A stretch of DNA of 19,512 bases from Candidatus Peribacteria bacterium (GTDB lineage: Bacteria > Patescibacteria > JAEDAM01 > Absconditabacterales > Absconditicoccaceae). A program made the position numbers and the translations under genes. The DNA lies in NCBI GenBank assembly GCA_031261265.1, contig JAISKI010000008.1, positions 1 through 19,512 of the forward strand, written 5' to 3'. The notes under the pieces are model-generated. The model had not been told where the DNA came from. It made no database searches and was given only the letters and a program-made list of their open reading frames with translations. Every line of letters begins with the position of its first letter. Within the stretch, counting starts at the first letter, position 1. Of the stretch, positions 8,164-18,193 are shown piece by piece.

Positions 8164-8183
8164 ATTTGTGAGTATACTAGAGG
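8150..8183 (+). promoter_or_regulatory. Promoter of the 8211 gene cluster, extended -10 type
   Basis: TATACT (8173-8178) sits in GAGTATACTAGAGG, nearly identical to GAGTATACTTGAGG at 17947-17960. A -35-like TTTGTC (8150-8155) or TTGTCT (8151-8156) is 16-17 nt upstream, overlapping the preceding terminator. The purine-rich GAGG lies at or before the predicted transcription start, so it is more likely part of the promoter than a ribosome binding site. Confidence 0.6.
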
Positions 8184-8210
8184 TGATTTATTTCTTTATG
8201 AAATGTAGTG

Positions 8211-11036
8211 ATGACTGATAATAAAAACAAAGAAACTTTGCTTCAGATTCAATGAGAAGTGGAAAGGTTGCAACAGGATTCTAATGCCTTGAAAGCTGAG
8301 ATTCAACAAAAGAAACTTGACCAACAAGAACAAATAAAAAAGAAAGCTGAAATTGATAAGCGTGTTTCTGAGATTCAAGGGAGATTAGATGTTGTAGATG
8401 CTACTACTCAGGAAGAAATTACTCAGAAAGAAAACCTTTCGAATGCGGTTTCAGGGGTTCAAACAGACCTTTCTAATCTGGCACAGGAAGTAGTAGATAC
8501 TTCAAATACTGCTTCCTCTACTTTGATAGAGAATGATTCAGCTGTAGTAGAAGAAAAATCTTGATGGGCTAAGACAAAAGATTGGGTTGGAGATCAGTGG
8601 TCTTCCGTGCGATCTAAAGAAAAATGGGGAAATGAGACAGGAAGAAATATTGCTCGTTCTGTTTGATTTGTTGCAACAGGGTATGGACTTTATAAGGGAA
8701 TTAAATGACTGTGGAATTGGGCATTCGGGGATAAAGATGAAAAAAAAGATGGAAAATCAACGGAGAAGAAAAAAGGATTTTGGAAGACTGGTTTTGGAAA
8801 ATTTGTGAAATGGGCAGGAATTGGTGTTTGAGCATTTTTTGGAATAAGAGCTTTGGTTAATTATTTTAGTGGAAATGGAGATCCTGAGACCTCTAAAAAT
8901 CCTACGGACAAAGTGAACTCTAATTGGGAAAAATTACAAAAAGAAAGTCCAGAAAAAGCAAATCAATGTACAGAAGTGGGAATTTCTGTTAATGATTGTT
9001 GGGCAAAGACTATTTTACAGAACCCTGATTGACGTTTAGAAAATGATCTATTAGGAGAAACCAATAATCAAGATTTTGTCTTTGATAAAGCTCCTGGTGC
9101 TATTATTGCAAATATGGATCTACACTATTCTTCTGTTGGAGATCTTTTGAATAAAAGCGATTATCTTTCTAATATGTTACAACATGCGGTAAATAAGCCC
9201 GTGTATAATATTATGTCTTGGTGAGAAGAAAAAATTAATGGATTATTGAAGTGATTAGCTGGAGTTGTTACTGGAATTTTGCCTTCTTTTTGGTGATCTG
9301 ATGGAAAATTGACAGAAGAGGCTAAACAAGAATTGGCTAAGCCGAATCCTGATAGAGATCAACAGCTTCATAATATTTTTAGTAAATATATGAGAGTGAA
9401 GCTTTGGTATCAGGTAAAATTGCAACAATTAAGAGAGAAATTAGCAAAAGATCAACTATGACCCAATGCTACTTCAGAAGAAATCGAAGATTATTTAGAC
9501 GATGAAAAAAATAGAGCATTAGTTGATGCCATTATTGAATCTAAATTTGTAAAGGTTGGTTTAGTGCAAGCTGCTCAATATCTAAAAGAAAAGGGTATTT
9601 TGGATGCTACAACTTTGCCAGAAAATATGCAAGAGGTGATTACAGATATTAACGATGATTATAGAAAATATAGATCTACCGATATTGATAAGGTACTTAA
9701 AAATAATGAATCTCCAACAGCCTATAAAGAATCTCTTTCAAAATCTTGCAATGATTTTATATACGAACTTCAACAGCCTGCTGTAAAAAGAAATTTAGTA
9801 GAGGGTGTATGGCATGCAATGGGAGCAGATATTCTTTTTAATAATAAGGGTGTTGATATTGAAACGGTGGCTGGTCAAATGGGATTTAACGATATTCTTG
9901 CTCAATATACGTCTGAAATTATGGAGATCTCCCAGAAGCTTTCTAATGGAACTGCTACAAAAGAAGATATTCAGCATTTAAATGATTTGATGAATTCTTT
10001 CCGTATGTTACAAATTGAGATTACGTTAGGGGGACAGGTAAAGAATGAGGCTGATGGGAAATGATGATTTACTAGTAAAGTTACTACGAGATTTTGAGAG
10101 TGGGCGTTACATTTTTTTGTGGATGAAGATTGAAGTATAAATCGATCTACAGTAGGGATTGTTGCAGGTGCTTATGTTCTTAGAAAACCTATTAAATTTA
10201 TTACAAAACCTGTGATATGACCGCTTAAAAAAGTGGGAAAGTGGACCGTTTGATTGCTTAATCCTGCTAGATATGGTGCTACTCGTAGTGTTTTGAATGC
10301 GTTGCCTACAGGATCTTATCTTAGAGCTGTGAAATATAGATGAGGGGAAAAACAGTTGAAACGTTTTCAGAATGATATTGACGCTGGAAGGTTGTCTCTA
10401 AAAAAAGCAAGAAAGATGCGACCTAAGATTCGTTCTTCGGATCTTACTAAACATCCACTTAAATTTGATGATTATCTTATCAAACATTTATATCCAGGAA
10501 AAACATTAAGTGAGATAGAAACGATGTTGAAATGAAAGAGAGCTATTGATACATGACTAGATGTAGTAAATAACAGCAAAATAGGAAAACTCCTTCAAAC
10601 GGAAATTGATGATCTTACGAGGCAACTCAGTCATGCTACCAAAGGCTCTCCAACCTATACCAGAATTGAATCAAAACTTAATAAAATTGATGATCTGAAA
10701 AAAAGTCTGAAAACAATGTCTGTGGCAGAATTGGACGACATGTCAGAATTGCGAAAAGTATTCAAAACGATGAATAGAGGAGCGAGAGGATTTGATGATG
10801 TTATCAGTCTTCTTGGTAATGCGAAGAAAATTTTTGCTGCTGCGGAACTGAAAGGTGTTTCTGTTGATCTTTCAGATTTGAGAAGGTTGAAAAATATAGG
10901 ATTAATTGATGATAGTGCTATTGAATGAATTGCAAGAATGATGGATACTTTGAAACTCCAAAAATTAAGTAAAAACTTTGATGAATTAGCTCCTTTCTTT
11001 ATCAAAGGAATTAAATTGTTAGCGAAACTTACCTAG
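8211..11036 (+). CDS. Large protein of unknown function (941 aa)
   Basis: I do not recognise this protein. The ATG 8211 is the first in-frame start after the promoter; earlier ATGs at 8198 and 8203 meet stops quickly. About 20 UGA-Gly codons must be read through; the frame then stays open to TAG 11034-11036. The N-terminus (about 12-75) is a Gln/Glu/Lys-rich coiled coil (EVERLQQDSNALKAEIQQKK). Hydrophobic, Gly-containing segments are at about 146-165 (SVGFVATGYGLYKGI), 200-220 (WAGIGVGAFFGIRALVNYF), 343-363 (LLKGLAGVVTGILPSFWG) and 646-665 (STVGIVAGAYVLRKP). The part between about 220 and 640 looks soluble and helical. The last third is basic and charged. The gene is followed after 20 nt by the 1420-aa gene. 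No catalytic motif is evident; a membrane-associated structural or surface protein is a guess. Confidence 0.8.
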
Positions 11037-11045
11037 TTTTATTTA

Positions 11046-11051
11046 TATAAT
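11046..11051 (+). promoter_or_regulatory. Possible -10 element close to the start of the 1420-aa gene
   Basis: A consensus TATAAT ends 5 nt before the ATG at 11057. If used, it would give a leaderless or nearly leaderless mRNA. The -35 match is poor and the region is AT-rich, so chance is possible. Confidence 0.25.
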
Positions 11052-11056
11052 ATGTA

Positions 11057-14000
11057 ATGTCTACGAACCAAGATCCTAAGGTAGAACAACTCAAAGAGGA
11101 AGTCGCTACCGAATATCTTAAACACTATAAGAGTGAATTAGGGCGACTCAAATCTTTGGCATTGCGACCTTTAGAAAAGGAGGTCAAAGAGCTTCTTACA
11201 GGAAAAAAAACACTTCCAGAAAAATTTGATGAAGTGAAGGAATTTTGACGATGGGGAAAACTTCTCAGCTTTGTGTCGGCAGATACGGCTCAAGAGATTT
11301 TTACTTTTATGAAAGAGAAAAGGCTGATTATTGAACAGAAGAAAACTGAAAATGAGTTGCTCTCTTTGAAAACGGCGATTATTTCAGGGACGGCTATCTC
11401 TCAAGCAGAGTCAGCTTCTCCTTCTTCTGAGCAAACTGTTGTTCCTTCTTCTCAGTCTTCTAATCCAGCACAAGAAACAGAGCAATGAGCAATACCTTCA
11501 ACAGAGGTCTCAACTTCATCCATAACCACAGAAAACACACAAACTTCACCAGAAATTCCAACTACCAATAGGCATGCAAAAGAGAAAATCATTGTTGCTG
11601 AGTCTGTGGTAGGAGCTGGAGCTTTAAATGGGTATATGGAAAAACAAACCAATAAAAAACTCGCTCAACAAGTAGGAAAGGAAAGATTGAATTTTGGAGT
11701 AGAAGAACTTAAAAAAATGAATGATAAGGCGATAGAGCTTTTGAAACAGCAGAAAAAAAATCCTCGTTTAGCAAAACTTCAACTTGATAATATTAATAAA
11801 TCTATCAAGAGATTTGAGAAAACTTTTGCTAAAGTAGGAAGTAGTGATTTGGATGTCTTTAAAGCTTATCAAGAAGTATCTTTTAGAATCCCTAGCAAAA
11901 CTTTAGAAGGGATAGCGGTGCTTGATACGAAAATTTTATGAATACTAGAAAAAAATGCTGATGCATTGGTTGGATTAGATGAAGCAGGAGTAAAATTGTT
12001 TTTTAAGTCGAATGGAATTGATAATGTAAGTGATGAAGTGGTCAAAATGTGTAAGGGCTTTAAAAATGCTGATGAAGTTCTCGTTCTGGGAAAAGTTTTG
12101 AAATCTCCTTCAAAGTTGAAGGGAGTCGTGAAGATGTTTAGAGCCTGCTTTTTAATTGATTTAGCTTGTTTAGGATTTGATATTTGGGCTTGGGATAATG
12201 GACATGATGAGGCAGAAATGGTTGCAAAAGTAAATGAAATTAGGGCTCAAAATAAAAGAGATCAGGCAAATATGCAACTCTATATTTGAGTGGCTTCCGT
12301 AGTTTTAGAAGTCTGAGCGATGATTGCAGTATTTGCAGCAGGAGGAAGTGTTTTTTGACCGATAGGTACTGTAGTTTGATTAGCGGTCTGAGCATTAACG
12401 GTAGCAGCTTCTATGGGTGTTGATGCGATGTATTATGATGTGAGGGATTTTTATTTGCAGGACAAAGAAGATTATGTTCGTAAAACGAGAGCTGAAGTGA
12501 AACAAGCAATTCTCCAACATCTTCACAATAAGAAAGAAGGAAATGTTTCTCTTAATGAAAAACTTGGTGCTACGGGGGAAGATTTGAAGACCAAAAAAAT
12601 CGAAAATCTCAAACAGGCTTATGAATCTCTTTTCTTTTTAGAGGAATTGGATGCACATCAAGGTGAATATCTCAACTTGCGAGAATATAAACAGAGTGGC
12701 AAAAAAGAAGCAGATTATCTGGCTGGTTTGACAGATGAGCAAAAGCAACATTTCACTGAACAGAAAGAAAAGCTGAATAAAAAAATCGCCCTCAGAATGG
12801 AATATATAGAAAACTCTTTGAATGAAGAAAAAATTGTAGCAGGATTGAAAAGTTCTCAAGGACAGAAATATCTTTCAGATTTATTGGGGCAGTCAGCATT
12901 TTATACAGAGAGAAAGGAACAAGGACTTCGGAAGGAGGGAGAAGATAACTTAGCGTTAGCAAAGAAAGAACTTTTAGAGAAAATCCCAGAAACGATTAAA
13001 ATTCGTTTAGATACTATTGCTCAAAGGGATATGCATTTATTATATGAATTGTATCAGGGGGCAAAATATCTTTCTCTGGAAACTTCAACTGAAAAGGCAG
13101 AGGATTCAAACGAGGAGGGTGAAAAAGACTTTTCTCAAACTCAAAATAACGCTTCCTATATTTGTACTTATGTGCAAGCATTAGAACTCTGAAAATCTCG
13201 AGAAGAAAAATATCTTACTACTTACGATTACTTAGACCATAATTTTAAGTATACTGAAGCAGTATTGGAACATGATTTTGCATTAACAGGATTTTTATGT
13301 GAAAATTTTGATGCTGCTACGGTAAAGGATATTTCTTATAGTCATTGGGAAAGAAATGTTGATACTTCAGTATCAGAGAAAGTTTCTCAAAATATTATCT
13401 ATCGTCTTGCAAAAGAATTCTATGGGTATACGGGTAAAAATGATGCAATGGAACTGATGCAGTATTATTCGGAAACAGATGGGGCTGTTCATGGTTTGTA
13501 TTATAAAGATGGACGGTATATCAATAACGATTGGGCAGTAGACCAGAAATTTGATTTGACCTACTTAGATGATAAGAATCTGTCTGAGCGAGAACTTTCT
13601 CTTCAAGTAAATAAAATCATTAAGGATATTCTTTATACTAATGCGGGAACTGTGGATTATACTATATGTGTACCTGCATTATATGCTGTAAATAGTTTCG
13701 TTATTAAACCAAGAAAATCTATGATAGATACTCCGACCGAGGCGATTGATACCTACCTTAATGATGAATTTGAATCTAGTTTTAAGCAGATTTTACAAGA
13801 AGAATTAGGATATAGGACTACTGAGAAAAAAGAAGAGATAAAAAATCAGATTTCAGAATTTATTAAAACTTTTTCTAAAGATGGTTGATATGTTGAACTT
13901 CCCTATTATCTCGTTATCTCAGCTAAAAAAGCAGGATTAGGAGATTTAGAAAAAACTCAATTCTCCTTCCAAAATGGGAAAATCGTTGCTGCGGGACAAA

Positions 14001-15319
14001 TTCATGATTTGAGGGCAATTGGTGATTTGGCAGTGGAAAAAGAATTTGTGGAACAAGCTCGCGACAAGTTCACTCCTGAAGAAATGCAGTATATCAATTT
14101 GGTTGAGTCTGCTCGTAAGAAAATTGAAGATTTGAGGAATATCGAAGGAGTAGGAAGTCGTGAAGATGAGTTAGATTTCCCATTGGAGATAGAGAATGAT
14201 ATTTCTCAGCATTCAAAGGATTGGAACACTTTAAAAGGTCGCCTTTTATGTTATGACCCAAATAAAGCTCAAAAACTGTTATTGGTGGATAATCAAGATG
14301 ATCCAAAGAAAGAGAAAGGTTATGAATATTATTATAATTATTATAATTCACTCTATCTGGGAATACTGCTTTCACTCAACCAATTTAAATCCTCCAATGA
14401 TATTGATACGATGTCCTATTTTCAGCAGGCACTTTATAATGGGCAAAAAGATCTCTTTGATGAAAAAGGAATGATAAAAAAAGACGAAAAAGGGAAATCA
14501 ATTATTAAATGGAGCAAAGGAGCAGAAGAGGTATATACTAAACTTCTAACTACTGAGCAATTTCAAGGAAAAACTCTTCAAACTTTGCGAGCTTCTGAAG
14601 ATGCAAAAGAAAAGGAAATTGCAAAACGATATTCCAGGCAAATTATTCTGACGATGTTTGAAAATGGTGCGATTCATCAGGATGGATCTCTTGGTTTTGG
14701 TAGTCTCAATGATCGATATGATGAAAAGACAAAATTACGAAAACCCTACGCAACCACTGCAGATATTTTAGGACAAGTGCATGAAAGAATAGCCAAACAA
14801 GTCGTACAAAATCCCTTTATTTTACCAGACTTACCATTGCCAGAGCAGTATAAAACTTCCGAACAACTCCAAATTCGTTCTTATGCTCAAAGAGATAAAA
14901 AATCTGAACAGTTTTCTAAAGCGATTCAAAAAACTATCGAAAAAACTTTGCCAAATGTGGAATGGCAAGGGAAGAGAGGAAATATAAAATATAATCCTGA
15001 AAATTCTACTCTGGAAAGTCGATGAAAAAAAAGTAAAGTTGAATTTGAGGGAGAAGATAAAATTAAAATTTCAGGTTTCTCTCGTAGTTTGGATGTTCAA
15101 TCAGGGCTTTGGCTTTTGAATTTTATTAACTGGTTTCATTCTACGTATACAGAACATAAGGAAATAACCTATGAATATGAATGGAGTCGTGCATGATATA
15201 GAAAAGGACTTGTAAGAGATGGAACGGTACTTATTACAGGAAAAGACCTGAAAAGATATCTTACAAATCTGACAGATACAGAAATTGATCAAATCGCAGT
15301 AGTATTATCTAGTAAATAA
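11057..15319 (+). CDS. Very large protein of unknown function (1420 aa)
   Basis: Not recognised. Seven standard-code ORFs in one frame join through 12 UGA-Gly codons (for example 11246, 11486, 11939, 12287, 13190, 13886, 15023) to TAA 15317-15319. Order of parts: a charged helical N-terminus (1-110); a Ser/Thr/Pro/Gln-rich linker of low complexity (about 111-175); a Lys-rich helical segment; a hydrophobic stretch (about 360-379, CFLIDLACLGFDIWAW); a Gly/Ala/Val-rich hydrophobic region (about 409-455, VFGPIGTVVGLAVGALTVAA) with five UGA-Gly codons; then about 960 mostly hydrophilic residues with coiled-coil-like stretches. No known catalytic motif is seen. The gene starts 20 nt after the 941-aa gene and ends 25 nt before the 362-aa gene, so the three are probably one operon. 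A Gly-rich hairpin in a large secreted or envelope protein would fit, but this is inference. Confidence 0.8.
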
Positions 15320-15344
15320 TTTTATTCCTTTCCCCCCTTTCCCC

Positions 15345-16433
15345 ATGAATGCATTCAATGAGCTCTCCCACGAAACCACTTCAAATATCGTAGAAAAAAC
15401 CTTCAACTTTTTTAAATCTCTTTTCAGAAGAGAGACTGAAGCACTAAAGGAAGATATCGAAAACTCTCCTGACTCCAAAGAAGTGGCAGATGTAGCTTTT
15501 GAAGACTTCAAAAATAGCCTTTTTAAGAAAAAGACGATTGATTCGAATGGAAAAGAAAAAACATTTTATTCTGCTCAGCTTTTAGGTACGGTGAATTTTT
15601 TTGGAGAGACGTTATTGAAACCGATTTTAGAAAACGAATATAAAGGGAATACCGATATTTTGGAGAATATTACCGATAAGATTAAAGAAAATGCTATGGA
15701 TTCTTTGCTTAATTCTGGTATTTCGGCAGAGGAGAAATCAGCATTTTGGGCAGATTTTGAGGAATATCGTCAACATGTGAAAGGAATCCAGACGAATGAG
15801 GATTTGCAGGCTCTCAAAAATGGAAACCTGGAATTGACTCAACAATATGAAGCTACCGTGTCGGAGGAATTGGAACAAGAAATGGATACGAAAGTGACTA
15901 CAGAGAGACAGCACTATATTGATGAACAAAAAAAGCTGAATACCAATTGGACGGAGGATGCGTTGGTCATTCCTGGGAGGATCGGAACTTTACCAAAATC
16001 TTTTCCTGTGAAATCTGCACCTTATGAAAAAAGTAGTAGTGGTACTACTCTGTGTGCAAAGACAGCTTGGAATAATGCTCAAAATTTTGGGATCAATCTT
16101 CCTAGTGGAAATGCCTATGACGCAGCGAGAAAATCTCCTATTTCTTCTGCTTTTCAAAAGAAGGTAGGAAGTGTGGATCAACCGAAACAAAAGATTTCAA
16201 CAGACTTCTCAAAACTTGCTCCAGAGAGTAATTTTGCAGATATCTATACTACTTCCAAATCGCAATATGGGCATAGAGCAATTGCATTTTTAAATCAAAG
16301 TGATCATCAGCGATATGTTTTGGATCCTTACTCAAATAAACAAGCAACTACTCCTATTCTTCTGGCAGACTACCAGAAAAAGAGAGGAGTGATTCAGGCA
16401 AATTTCTATACGTCTGAGTATTATGTAGTGTAG
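15345..16433 (+). CDS. Protein with possible C-terminal cysteine-peptidase-like domain (362 aa)
   Basis: Third gene of the presumed operon, 25 nt after the previous one. The N-terminal 200 residues are charged and helical (EALKEDIENSPDSKEVADVAFEDFK). From about 225 a different, globular-looking domain begins: C237 in GTTLCAKTAWNNAQNFGI, H310 in YGHRAIAF and D327 in YVLDPY. A Cys near a helix start, a G-H before a hydrophobic strand, and a polar third residue is the layout of papain-like CHAP or NlpC/P60 hydrolases, which cut peptidoglycan or peptides. This assignment is inferred from layout only. There are no UGA codons among about 15 Gly codons, unlike its two partners. No signal peptide is seen. 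The stop is TAG 16431-16433, converging on the minus-strand ATPase. Confidence 0.8.
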   Translation: MNAFNELSHETTSNIVEKTFNFFKSLFRRETEALKEDIENSPDSKEVADVAFEDFKNSLFKKKTIDSNGKEKTFYSAQLLGTVNFFGETLLKPILENEYKGNTDILENITDKIKENAMDSLLNSGISAEEKSAFWADFEEYRQHVKGIQTNEDLQALKNGNLELTQQYEATVSEELEQEMDTKVTTERQHYIDEQKKLNTNWTEDALVIPGRIGTLPKSFPVKSAPYEKSSSGTTLCAKTAWNNAQNFGINLPSGNAYDAARKSPISSAFQKKVGSVDQPKQKISTDFSKLAPESNFADIYTTSKSQYGHRAIAFLNQSDHQRYVLDPYSNKQATTPILLADYQKKRGVIQANFYTSEYYVV

Positions 16434-16477
16434 TGAGTAAACACTCTTCAAAAGCTGTAAAATTTTTCATCTGATGT

Positions 16478-17713
16478 CTATTTGGATTGTGTCGTAATCT
16501 CTTCAAATTCAAATGCTTTGATATGTTTGATCCCCTTTTCATCCTTAAATTCTACTTCGTCTAAACTGACGACCATTTTCTCAAAATTATCATCAATTAC
16601 ATATAAATTTCAAAATTCTCTTTCATATACCTCTTCCGAAGGTATTAAATAAGCCACTTGTATATATAACTTTCTCCCATCTTTTTCTGCAACAAAGTCA
16701 ATCTCTACACCGTTAATATTTCCCACTCGTACCTGATAACCGTTTCTAATTAACATATTATACACATAATTTTCGAGGAGTTTGGTAATATCAAATCCTG
16801 TGTGGTAAAATAAAGTGTTTCTCAGTCCTAAATCAGTGAAAAAATATTTTGCATTGTATTCTAAAACTTTTTTTCCGAGAATATCGTATCTTTCACATTC
16901 ACTAATCAAATAGGCAGTTTTAAGGTAGCTGATATAATTAGAAATCGTAGGTAAACTTAGACTTAATTTATCCTTTTTGAGATAGTCCTCAATTTTTCTG
17001 AGCGAAGTCATACTCCCAATATTTTGTGCCAAGAAGAGAACCACTTTTTCAAAGAGTGAGTAATTTTCAATCTTATATCTTGCTACAATATCTTTCAGAA
17101 GTAGAGAATGAAGCAGATTTTCAAGATAGTTTTTTCTCAGATTTTTATCCTGTTCTAAAACGATTTCTGGCAATCCACCTATTTCTAAATATTCCAGAAA
17201 CGTTTCTTTGTTCTGAGGTAATGTCTTAATTTTCAAATACTCCGTATAGGTAAAGGGAAATACTTCTAGGGAAACGTATCTTCCCGTAAAATACGTTGCT
17301 AATTCCCCTGATAAAAATTTAGAATTTGAACCTGTAATAATGATATAATACTGTTGATAAACGAGTTTTTCTCTGATAAAATCTTCCCAATGATCAATAT
17401 CTTGAATTTCATCAATAATCAGGTATTTTATGGTATGTTTCTGGCTATATGCTACAAAAAGTTCTTCTAAATCTTTACTGCTACCTATTTTCCTCTCCAA
17501 ATCTACTTCTTTGTTGAGATAAAAAACCGTATCTAAATCAATATCTTTTGTTTTGAGGTAGTCTAAAACAAGAGAACTTTTACCTACCCTTCTCTGTCCG
17601 ATAATGACGAGCATATTCCTAGTGGTTAGCAAACTATCAAGTTTTTCAACATAATCAGATCTGGAAAAAAGCTGACGTTTGAGACTACTTTTGGATTTTT
17701 CTATGATGTTCAT
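16478..17713 (-). CDS. AAA ATPase with DUF4143-type C-terminal domain
   Basis: 411 aa on the minus strand. Walker A G39-Q-R-R-V-G-K-S46; Walker B Y-L-I-I-D-E-I-Q-D with D101/E102; a sensor-like IITGSNS followed by FLSGELATYFTGRYVSLEVFPFTYTEYL, the signature of the AAA_14/DUF4143 family. The C-terminal half has DFVAEKDGRKLYIQVAYLI, resembling the restriction-endonuclease-like fold of that family. One UGA (complement of 16610-16612, residue 368) must be read as Gly to keep the conserved tail (VIDDNFEKMVVSLDEVEF); the stop is TAG at 16480-16478. The family is common on mobile DNA and in CPR genomes, and its role is poorly known. Only one of about 18 Gly codons is UGA. An inverted repeat near its predicted transcription start suggests repressor control. 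Confidence 0.9.
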
Positions 17714-17741
17714 TTTACAAAAGTATATAAAAGCATAAAAG

Positions 17742-17759
17742 TGTTAAATGTATTTAACA
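17742..17759. promoter_or_regulatory. Operator-like inverted repeat upstream of the ATPase gene
   Basis: TGTTAAAT-GT-ATTTAACA: perfect 8-bp arms with a 2-nt centre. It lies immediately downstream of the predicted minus-strand -10, across the likely transcription start, where a bound repressor would block initiation. Confidence 0.6.
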
Positions 17760-17765
17760 GAAAGT

Positions 17766-17793
17766 ATTATATTTATTTTTTTGTAAAATACAA
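17766..17793 (-). promoter_or_regulatory. Putative promoter of the ATPase gene
   Basis: On the minus strand TTGTAT (17793-17788), 16 nt, then TATAAT (17771-17766). The leader to the ATG at 17713 is about 45 nt and has no Shine-Dalgarno sequence. Confidence 0.5.
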
Positions 17794-17852
17794 GTTTTGT
17801 TTCTCTTTTTTCTCTTTCGATGATTATCAGTATAAGATATTTTATGTAAAAT

Positions 17853-17867
17853 TGGAATCTGATTCCA
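17853..17867. promoter_or_regulatory. Inverted repeat in the divergent intergenic region
   Basis: TGGAATC-T-GATTCCA has perfect 7-bp arms around one base, between the two divergent promoters. It could be a binding site for a dimeric regulator. Confidence 0.4.
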
Positions 17868-17926
17868 TATCTGCATAATTGTGGTAGAAATTTTGATGAA
17901 ATGCAAGAAAAAAACCCTTCAAAAAA

Positions 17927-17960
17927 TTGCAAAATTTCCTTTTTTTGAGTATACTTGAGG
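17927..17960 (+). promoter_or_regulatory. Promoter of the 17988 gene, extended -10 type
   Basis: TTGCAA (17927-17932), 17 nt, TATACT (17950-17955), in the context GAGTATACTTGAGG that matches the promoter at 8171-8183 in all but one position. A 9-bp inverted repeat, GAAATTTTG (17888-17896) and CAAAATTTC (17930-17938), overlaps the -35. Confidence 0.65.
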
Positions 17961-17987
17961 AGGTATTTTATATTATTACTTATTCTC

Positions 17988-18152
17988 ATGTCATTCAACT
18001 ATCCAGAACCAGATACGATCACTATCGATCCCAAAACTAAACCCCGTACAGAGCCAAAAACTGCTCCCGAAACGGCACCAAATCAACAGCCCGTTCCTGA
18101 TCCTTTTGCCCCCACTCCTGATCCTCAAGTCATTCCAGCTCCTAAGGCATAA
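17988..18152 (+). CDS. Short proline-rich protein (54 aa)
   Basis: The ATG 17988 follows the promoter by about 30 nt. The product is dominated by Pro, Thr, Lys and Asp with loosely repeated KTxP/xPDP steps (PKTKPRTEPKTAPETAP, then PVPDPFAPTPDPQVIPAP). It contains no Gly and no cysteine, and is probably extended and disordered. A TTG start at 17955 would add a hydrophobic signal-like N-terminus but overlaps the -10, so it is not used here. The next gene starts 41 nt later and is probably co-transcribed. The function is unknown. Confidence 0.5.
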   Translation: MSFNYPEPDTITIDPKTKPRTEPKTAPETAPNQQPVPDPFAPTPDPQVIPAPKA

Positions 18153-18193
18153 CGGCAATAAAAAACTGATTTTTAATTTTTTTATCTTTTACG

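Noticed and set aside
8198..8221. Seven-codon upstream ORF (ATG 8198 to TAA 8221) as a leader peptide
   Set aside because: It is short enough to occur by chance and there is no attenuator structure after it.
8587..8808. 73-aa ORF in a different frame inside the 941-aa gene
   Set aside because: It overlaps a continuous code-25 frame and has low-complexity Lys/Arg composition.
239..15025. Many short same-frame ORFs that look like a cluster of pseudogenes with nonsense mutations
   Set aside because: The breaks are always TGA, never TAA or TAG, there are no frameshifts, and the joined proteins have normal family lengths. Recoding explains all of them.
17955..17990. TTG start at 17955 giving the Pro-rich protein a hydrophobic signal sequence
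   Set aside because: The TTG overlaps the -10 hexamer of the predicted promoter and would lie upstream of the transcript start.
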